Assembly (NCBI GenBank): GCA_001897035.1
Contig: MKRS01000087.1
Location: 1-21,459 of the forward strand
Length of the DNA: 21,459 bases
Source: Bacteroidales bacterium 45-6
GTDB taxonomy: Bacteria > Bacteroidota > Bacteroidia > Bacteroidales > Dysgonomonadaceae
Direction: 5' to 3'
This document shows positions 16,525 to 21,459 of this stretch, one piece after another (the stretch's first letter is position 1; every line of letters starts with the position of its first letter). The notes below the pieces were generated by a model. The model ran no database searches and was not told the origin of the DNA. It was given only the letters and a program-made list of their open reading frames with translations. The translations under genes and the position numbers were made by a program.

Positions 16525-17862
16525 ATGAATACAAAAGACCCGCACGCAGCTATACTGTCCAATTTGGGAATCGACAGCCTCAATGAGATGCAAATCGCAG
16601 CTCAGGATACGATAATCAACAATCAGGATACCATATTGCTGTCCCCCACCGGTTCGGGAAAAACCCTCGCTTTCCTGCTGCCTATCCTCCAACTGCTGGA
16701 TGTAGCTGAGAAAAAAGTGCAGTGCCTGGTGATTGCCCCGTCGCGCGAACTGGCTCTGCAAATAGAGCATGTGTGGAAAAAGATGGGGACACCATTCAAA
16801 GTGAACGTCTGCTACGGCGGGCATTCCATCGACACCGAGTTCAACAACCTGAGCAATCCTCCCGCCTTGCTTGTAGGCACTCCGGGACGGTTGGCAGACC
16901 ATCTGGAGCGGAAATCGTTTGATCCTTCCAGTATCAAGATATTGGTGCTCGATGAGTTCGACAAATCCCTGCAATTGGGTTTCCAGGAGCAGATGAGCAG
17001 CATTATCGGACAATTGCCTAATTTGCAGAAGCGGGTTTTGCTTTCGGCTACATCTGATGTTCAAATTCCCGACTTTATCCGGATGAACTCTCCTGCAATG
17101 CTCGACCACACCCAAGAGGAGAGAACCGACAGCCTTTCCATCAAGCAGGTGATTTCTCCCGAGAAAGACAAGATCGAATCGCTCTTCCTGCTTCTATGCA
17201 GTTTCGATTCGGAGCCAGCGCTCATCTTCTGCAACCACAGGGAAGTGGCCGAGCGCATCAGCGATTTGCTGAATGCAAAAGGAATACACACCGGCTATTA
17301 TCATGGAGGAATGGATCAGGACGACAGGGAAAGGGTGCTGATACAATTCCGGAACGGTAGCTTGAACTACTTGGTCACGACCGACCTTGCGGCAAGAGGA
17401 TTGGACATCCCGGAGATGAAGCACGTGGTTCATTACCATCTTCCGGCGAAAGAAAGCGAGTTTGTGCATCGCAACGGTCGCACGGCGAGGATGCACGCAT
17501 CGGGAACGGCCTACGTGCTGTCGTACAAGGAAGACAAGTTGCCCGATTATATGCCGCCTTTGGAAATACTTCGTGTGAAGGACGGAAATCCGCTCCCCAA
17601 GCGGCCCGAATTCCAGACCGTTTATGTGAGCGGCGGCAAGAAAAACAAATTGAACAAGAGCGACATGGTCGGATTTTTCTTGCAAAAAGGCAAATTGGAC
17701 AAATCAGATCTGGGGCTGATTGAAGTGAAGGATTTCATTTCCTTTGTGGCTGTCCGCTCGTTGAAGGTAAAAGCACTGCTGGCCAACATAAAGGACGAGA
17801 AAATGAAGGGCAAAAAATACAAGATAGAAGTGGCTCGGAATGTCGTTAAGAAAGTAGATTGA
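16525..17862 (+). CDS. DbpA-like DEAD-box family RNA helicase (motif II is DEFD)
   Basis: A 445-residue ATP-dependent RNA helicase. Motifs in order: Q motif region (LNEMQ), motif I SPTGSGKT (40-47), Ia APSRELALQ, Ib VGTPGRLADH, II DEFD (143-146), III SAT, V TTDLAARGLDIPEM and VI HRNGRTAR. Motif II has Phe instead of Ala, but Asp and Glu for Mg-ATP are kept. The C-terminal part (about 365-440, VYVSGGKKNKLNKSDMVGFFL and on) resembles the DbpA RNA-binding domain, which in E. coli recognises 23S rRNA helix 92; a role in large-subunit assembly is therefore likely. A box TACCTTTA (16513-16520), one base off TAnnTTTG, lies almost on the ATG, so the leader may be very short if it is real. Confidence 0.9.
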   Translation: MNTKDPHAAILSNLGIDSLNEMQIAAQDTIINNQDTILLSPTGSGKTLAFLLPILQLLDVAEKKVQCLVIAPSRELALQIEHVWKKMGTPFKVNVCYGGHSIDTEFNNLSNPPALLVGTPGRLADHLERKSFDPSSIKILVLDEFDKSLQLGFQEQMSSIIGQLPNLQKRVLLSATSDVQIPDFIRMNSPAMLDHTQEERTDSLSIKQVISPEKDKIESLFLLLCSFDSEPALIFCNHREVAERISDLLNAKGIHTGYYHGGMDQDDRERVLIQFRNGSLNYLVTTDLAARGLDIPEMKHVVHYHLPAKESEFVHRNGRTARMHASGTAYVLSYKEDKLPDYMPPLEILRVKDGNPLPKRPEFQTVYVSGGKKNKLNKSDMVGFFLQKGKLDKSDLGLIEVKDFISFVAVRSLKVKALLANIKDEKMKGKKYKIEVARNVVKKVD

Positions 17863-17891
17863 GCCGGTGTTGTTCACCCATGTCATTGTAG

Positions 17892-18267
17892 ATTCGTTCG
17901 GCTACCAGACTCGTTCCAAGCAAATTCAATTCAAATTCGAGACCGACAAAGGTGCTGCCCGATTTCCTGCACAAGGCCATCCAGGTTATCGAAAGGCGCA
18001 TCATGGACGAGGGCTTCAATATCGACGAGTTTGCCTCGGAAATGAATGTCAGCAAGACCGTCCTGCATCGTAAATTCAAGCTCCTTATGGGCGAACGCCC
18101 AACGCCTTTGTCTCCGCAAAGCCGCCGACTTGCTCCTCAACAGCAGCCTCACGGTGGCCGAAATCGCTTATCTGACAAGCTTCAACCAATCGCACTATTT
18201 CATCAAATGTTTCTGGAAAGAATACAACGAGACTCCCAAAAAATTCAGGGAGCAGAAGAGCCGGTAA
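17892..18267 (+). pseudogene. Broken AraC-type regulator fragment (C-terminal HTH)
   Basis: Two pieces of one AraC/XylS DNA-binding domain lie in different frames. Up to about 18090 one frame reads FLHKAIQVIERRIMDEGFNI, ending near LLMGERP (first helix-turn-helix). From about 18100 a second frame reads RKAADLLLNSSLTVAEIAYL and goes on to NETPKKFREQ and TAA at 18265-18267 (second helix-turn-helix). Between them the normal P-N-x-F-x-x-x-x-R-L segment is damaged: a third frame briefly reads PNAFV, which suggests a 1-nt loss and a further loss of about 13 nt. No sensor part exists upstream (an in-frame stop at 17889-17891; the helicase ends at 17862). It looks like the tail of a lost hybrid two-component or AraC regulator. 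Confidence 0.8.
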
Positions 18268-18349
18268 TTTAGCCTAATCCATAGATGTACTATTTTTCGG
18301 AGAGCTTAGATATTGCATGTATAAGCTTGAAGCGAAAACAGGCATAGTT

Positions 18350-18384
18350 CTATCTGCATAAGATAAGAAATGCCCTGCAGATAG
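18350..18384. repeat. 9-bp inverted repeat upstream of the membrane regulator
   Basis: CTATCTGCA (18350-18358) and TGCAGATAG (18376-18384) are perfect inverted copies with a 17-nt spacer. They lie between the broken AraC gene and the promoter of the regulator. This could be an operator or a weak hairpin; there is no T tract right after it. The rest of the 18268-18481 gap shows nothing else. Confidence 0.45.
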
Positions 18385-18450
18385 CATTTCATCGAGCAAA
18401 GGCTCTTTCTGTTTTAACTGTATAGCCAATTTTCTATCAAAAAAAAACTG

Positions 18451-18458
18451 TAATTTTG
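18451..18458 (+). promoter_or_regulatory. -7 box of the membrane regulator gene
   Basis: TAATTTTGT (18451-18459) matches TAnnTTTGY, about 23 bp before the ATG at 18482. No good -33 element is visible, and no TTAACCC heptamer lies here. Confidence 0.5.
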
Positions 18459-18481
18459 TTTTAAATCGAATATTTCGTGCT

Positions 18482-21025
18482 ATGCTAAAACACAAAATAC
18501 TTATTTTTTTGGCCTTGACCGTACTTTTTGGAATAAAAAATTATGCTCAGGGTTTGTTGTTTCATGCTAATGATGAATTAATATCGAAACGTACCGCATA
18601 CACTGTATTCACTGAAAAGCCCCCGCGATTTGATGATTCGCTCAAAATCAGTTTTGACCTTTCTGTTTTGGATGTAAATTCCTTTGGATATATCTGCTAT
18701 ATACAGGAGCCCCATTCGAATGACCTCTATTCCCTCACCTTAAGCAATGAAGGAGCAAATGTGTTGTTCAAACTCAACATTGTCGGGAAACAATCTCTGA
18801 TACAGGCTCCGGTAAACAAGAATAACCTTGGTTTCAGAAGATGGCAACGGCTAAGCTTGTTGTTCGACAGCCGGGCTAAGCGGATCTCGCTGGTTGTAAA
18901 CAGGCAGGCGTATCACTCAAAGGAGTTGCTGGGCGGCAGCAGTTTTTTCTCTCCATCCATCATTTTTGGCAAACACGACAGCTATGTAGATGTGCCTAAA
19001 ATAGCGATAAGAGACCTGAAGATAGAAGGCTCAAACAAGAAAATAGCATTTCACTTTGACGAAAACGTTGGAAATGTGGTTCATGCCACTGATGGCAAGC
19101 AATATGGCTATATCGAAAATCCGGACTGGCTCATCAACGACTCTTATGCCTGGAAATTGCAGTGCAAAAAATACTTGAGCAAACCGGCCGTAGTGTCTTT
19201 CAATGTTCAAGACCAATCATTTATCATCCTTGATGCCGATTCTGCCTTCATTTTCAGCTTGAATCAAAAAAACACAAGTTCGGTAAGATATAAGGACACA
19301 TGGGCATTGGAGACACGATTGGGCAATAGCTTCATCGACAGCCAAAACCACAAGCTCTATGTTTACGAGGTAAATAATCTACCGGTAAACTCGAACTCCA
19401 TATCGGCGCTGGATTTGCAAACCTACCAATGGCAAAAGATTAGTTCCCGCCAATTGCCGCAGCAGCACCACCACCATTCTTCTTTTTTCGATCCGTCGCT
19501 GAAAGAGTTTACCCTCTTTGGCGGATTTGGAAATCAACGCTATTTCAACAGCTTCGAAACGTATGATATCCGCAAAGACGAATGGGTTACAAGAAAATTC
19601 TCAGGAGACATTATTCATCCCCGGTTTTATTCGGGCCAGGCACAAATAAATTCGCACCAGACCATCCTTTTTGGAGGCATCGGAAACCAGTCCGGTGACC
19701 AAACCTTGGGCAGAAACTATAGTTATGACTGCTATCTGGTGGACTATTCGAGAAAAACAGTAAAAAAACTTTGGGAAATACCGTTGAGCAAAACTGGACT
19801 TGTAACCGTGAGGAATATGATCCAAGCCGAAAATCCCGATTACTTTTACACCTTGTGCTATCCCGAATACATTCCCAACACCTATCTCAGGCTCTACAAA
19901 TTTTCGATAAAAGACGGAAAATACGAAATACTCGGAGACTCTATCCCTTTTATCTCCGAACGAATAGAATCGAATGCCAATCTATACTACAACGAGCAAA
20001 CGCATGAGCTATTCTGTACCACCCAGGTGTTCGCTCCCAACGGCTCATCGGTAGTCAAAATTTATTCCATTGCTTCTCCTCCCGTTGCCAAAGAATATAT
20101 TTCCGCAGCAAATGCACACGGTTTGGAAATGAAGAAATGGATTCCATGGGTGTTGGTCCCAATCGTCCTGCTTCTCATTATTCTATTTCCTACATTCCGA
20201 ATGAAAAGAAAGGCAGACAAAAGGAAAAAACAGGTTATGGAGAAGCTGAAAGGATTGGAACAAGCTCCAACTCTTCCCATGCCCAACAGCCTCTACGTTT
20301 TTGGAGATTTCAAAGTCATGGATTCTCATAATAGAGACATCGCCCATTTGTTCAGCCCGAAGGTTAAGCAACTTTTCCTTTACATATTGTTTATCGGAAT
20401 TGAGAATGGCGAAGGGGTGGACTCGCAGGAAATCCATACGGCAATATGGCCGGATAAAACACCCGAAAATGCAAAAAACCTGAAAGGGGTGGCATTGAAC
20501 CAAATACGGAAAATACTGGCGGACATGCTCGGAATACAACTTGTGTATAAAAACGGATATTTCAAGTTTGACCTCGACGATCAGTTTTATTTCGATTATC
20601 TCGATTTTATGCGACTGACAAATAAAAGCACTGCCGAACTGATTGATGAACAAACCATTCAGCAGATAGCGAGCATTACGGCCAGGGGCATCTTTCTGAA
20701 ATCGGTTGACTTTCCTCCCATCGTCAGGATCAAGCTACTCCTCGAAAACAAAATGAGAAACATTTTTATGCCTGCACTGATCCAATCTTACAGGGAACAC
20801 AAGTACATGTTGGCTATCCATCTATCCAAAATCCTTAATCAAATAGAAGAGAACGACGAAGAGGCGTTCCGCTATGAGGTCGAATCCTACCTGAAGCTGG
20901 GCATAATGGATGCTGCCCGGAAAAGATACAACGAATTTGCCGGGAATCCGTCCTTGGAGCGGCCGGGCAACTTGCCTGCTTCTTTCATCGAATACGTTGA
21001 CAATAAGACATTCCGAATCAAATAA
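18482..21025 (+). CDS. Membrane-spanning SARP-like transcription regulator with LamG-like and Kelch-type sensor region
   Basis: An 847-residue one-component regulator. Order of parts: signal sequence or first membrane segment (about 5-22, ending NYAQ); a LamG/concanavalin-like beta region (about 25-205); Kelch-type propeller repeats (about 240-545; best copies FTLFGGFGN at 343-351 and QTILFGGIGN at 393-402); one TM helix WIPWVLVPIVLLLIILFPTF (553-572) followed by the basic stop-transfer stretch MKRKADKRKKQ; a winged helix of the OmpR/SARP kind (about 604-698, LYVFGDFKVMD, SPKVKQLFLYIL, IHTAIWPD, KGVALNQIRKIL, KNGYFKF); and a helical BTAD-like domain (about 700-835, ending EAFRYEVESYLKLGIMDAARKRYNEF). 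The sensor would lie in the periplasm and the DNA-binding part in the cytoplasm. No kinase or receiver is present. A terminator follows, then a lipoprotein gene with TTAACCC repeats. Domain calls are from pattern only. Confidence 0.75.
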   Translation: MLKHKILIFLALTVLFGIKNYAQGLLFHANDELISKRTAYTVFTEKPPRFDDSLKISFDLSVLDVNSFGYICYIQEPHSNDLYSLTLSNEGANVLFKLNIVGKQSLIQAPVNKNNLGFRRWQRLSLLFDSRAKRISLVVNRQAYHSKELLGGSSFFSPSIIFGKHDSYVDVPKIAIRDLKIEGSNKKIAFHFDENVGNVVHATDGKQYGYIENPDWLINDSYAWKLQCKKYLSKPAVVSFNVQDQSFIILDADSAFIFSLNQKNTSSVRYKDTWALETRLGNSFIDSQNHKLYVYEVNNLPVNSNSISALDLQTYQWQKISSRQLPQQHHHHSSFFDPSLKEFTLFGGFGNQRYFNSFETYDIRKDEWVTRKFSGDIIHPRFYSGQAQINSHQTILFGGIGNQSGDQTLGRNYSYDCYLVDYSRKTVKKLWEIPLSKTGLVTVRNMIQAENPDYFYTLCYPEYIPNTYLRLYKFSIKDGKYEILGDSIPFISERIESNANLYYNEQTHELFCTTQVFAPNGSSVVKIYSIASPPVAKEYISAANAHGLEMKKWIPWVLVPIVLLLIILFPTFRMKRKADKRKKQVMEKLKGLEQAPTLPMPNSLYVFGDFKVMDSHNRDIAHLFSPKVKQLFLYILFIGIENGEGVDSQEIHTAIWPDKTPENAKNLKGVALNQIRKILADMLGIQLVYKNGYFKFDLDDQFYFDYLDFMRLTNKSTAELIDEQTIQQIASITARGIFLKSVDFPPIVRIKLLLENKMRNIFMPALIQSYREHKYMLAIHLSKILNQIEENDEEAFRYEVESYLKLGIMDAARKRYNEFAGNPSLERPGNLPASFIEYVDNKTFRIK

Positions 21026-21054
21026 TACAGATTTATACATTTATACAAAAAGTC

Positions 21055-21102
21055 GGGACTTGCGGAAATTTCTATAAAAGAGAATTTCTGCAAGTCCCTT
21101 TT
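21055..21102 (+). terminator. Terminator after the membrane regulator
   Basis: A long hairpin: GGGACTTGC (21055-21063) pairs with GCAAGTCCC (21090-21098), and the stem continues inward through GAAATT/AATTTC with one G-U. TTTT follows at 21099-21102. It ends the regulator transcript, so the next gene needs its own promoter. Confidence 0.88.
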
Positions 21103-21147
21103 GTCAATCAATAGGGGTGCAATGAGGTAAATTAGCAATTTAGTCAA

Positions 21148-21226
21148 GGGGTTAACTCTATTTTAACCCTAAATTAACCCGCCGTTTCAGAAACCGAAAG
21201 ATATATTTGCATTCGTTTTAACCCCC
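21148..21226 (+). repeat. TTAACCC heptamer cluster, candidate activator sites
   Basis: TTAACCC occurs at 21163-21169 and 21174-21180 (4-bp gap, 11-bp period) and, as TTAACCCCC, at 21218-21226, exactly 44 bp after the second copy. An inverted copy, GGGGTTAA, is at 21148-21155. The two tandem copies occupy the place of the -33 element of the lipoprotein promoter; the third copy lies around the expected transcription start. A further small inverted repeat, GTTTC-A-GAAAC, is at 21184-21194. The arrangement resembles SARP targets. Confidence 0.65.
21202..21210 (+). promoter_or_regulatory. -7 box of the lipoprotein gene
   Basis: TATATTTGC is a perfect TAnnTTTGY. No TTTG is present 19-21 bp upstream; the position is taken by the second TTAACCC copy, so the promoter is probably dependent on an activator. 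Transcription would start near 21215, about 35 bp before the ATG. Confidence 0.7.
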
Positions 21227-21250
21227 TGTGGAATATTATTGAATCAAGCT

Positions 21251-21459
21251 ATGAAAAACAATTACTTATTATTACTCGTTTGTCTGCTTACATTATCCTG
21301 TGTCGGAATTTCTTGTTCCGACAACAAGCAAAGCTCACTTCCGGAACTTGACCTTGAAGCGATGGATACGTATATTGCCAAAATAAACAATATACTTGAC
21401 ACGGCGCACGTAGGGGAAACCGACGGGACGTTTCCTCGCGAAAGTCAAATTGCCTTACA
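21251..21459 (+). CDS. Surface-type lipoprotein, 3' end outside window
   Basis: The first 69 codons of a gene cut by the window end. The N-terminus MKNNYLLLLVCLLTLSC is a lipoprotein signal; the best lipidation site is Cys22 in GISCSDNKQ, where the S-D-N that follows resembles the Bacteroidota signal for lipoprotein export to the cell surface. Cys17 is a second choice. The mature part begins with a helical stretch, MDTYIAKINNILDTAHVGETDG, similar in pattern to short helical modules at the start of many Bacteroidota lipoproteins that bind or cut glycans. The function cannot be told from the part visible. It sits behind the TTAACCC repeats and is the likely target of the upstream regulator (inference). 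Confidence 0.75.
   Translation, partial: MKNNYLLLLVCLLTLSCVGISCSDNKQSSLPELDLEAMDTYIAKINNILDTAHVGETDGTFPRESQIAL

Noticed and set aside
1..21459. CRISPR arrays, insertion sequences, integrases or phage genes
   Set aside because: No regularly spaced repeats with spacers, no transposase or integrase frame and no terminal inverted repeats were seen.

Overview
The window looks like chromosomal DNA from a member of the Bacteroidota, most likely order Bacteroidales and from a lineage that carries a type IX secretion system (for example a Dysgonomonadaceae- or Paludibacter-like organism). Three things point there. The gene order ftsX-DUF3098-uppP-truB-queA-folK next to recF-DUF721 is typical of the group. 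Matches to the Bacteroidota -7 promoter box TAnnTTTG stand in front of several genes (tRNA pair, TPR gene, recF, coaA, sufB, the fucosidase, the last lipoprotein). One secreted protein ends in a Por/T9SS-type sorting domain. The tRNA genes do not encode CCA. No genus can be named from sequence alone.

Layout. 1-715: the 3' part of an alpha/beta hydrolase gene. 716-1130: terminators, then tRNA-Gly(TCC) and tRNA-Tyr(GTA) on the minus strand. 1102-2402 (minus): ribH and a membrane-anchored TPR protein. 2715-4129 (plus): recF and a DUF721/DciA-like gene, running divergently from the TPR gene. 4122-8408 (minus): a tight housekeeping operon, ftsX, DUF3098, uppP, truB, queA, folK. 8550-9494 (minus): a type I pantothenate kinase. 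9785-11242 (plus): sufB, standing alone and closed by a strong terminator. 11666-16368 (plus): a secreted GH95-type alpha-L-fucosidase and a secreted CotH-ricin-like-T9SS protein. 16525-17862 (plus): a DbpA-like RNA helicase whose motif II reads DEFD. 17892-18267: a broken AraC-type regulator fragment. 18482-21025 (plus): a large membrane-spanning regulator. 21251-end: the start of a lipoprotein gene.

The most interesting part is 18.3-21.46 kb. The 847-residue protein has an export signal, a LamG-like region, Kelch-type repeats, one transmembrane helix, and then a cytoplasmic winged helix followed by a helical BTAD-like domain. This is the layout of a Streptomyces antibiotic regulatory protein (SARP) tied to an outside sensor. 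Directly downstream, in front of the lipoprotein gene, the heptamer TTAACCC occurs twice in direct repeat with a 4-bp gap (11-bp period). The pair occupies the place where the -33 element should be, upstream of a perfect -7 box TATATTTGC. A third copy lies exactly 44 bp further on and an inverted copy lies upstream. Heptamers repeated every 11 bp are the known DNA target layout of SARPs. I therefore propose that the membrane protein senses an external (perhaps glycan) ligand and activates the adjacent lipoprotein gene or operon. This is inference from architecture and position; nothing here proves binding or ligand.
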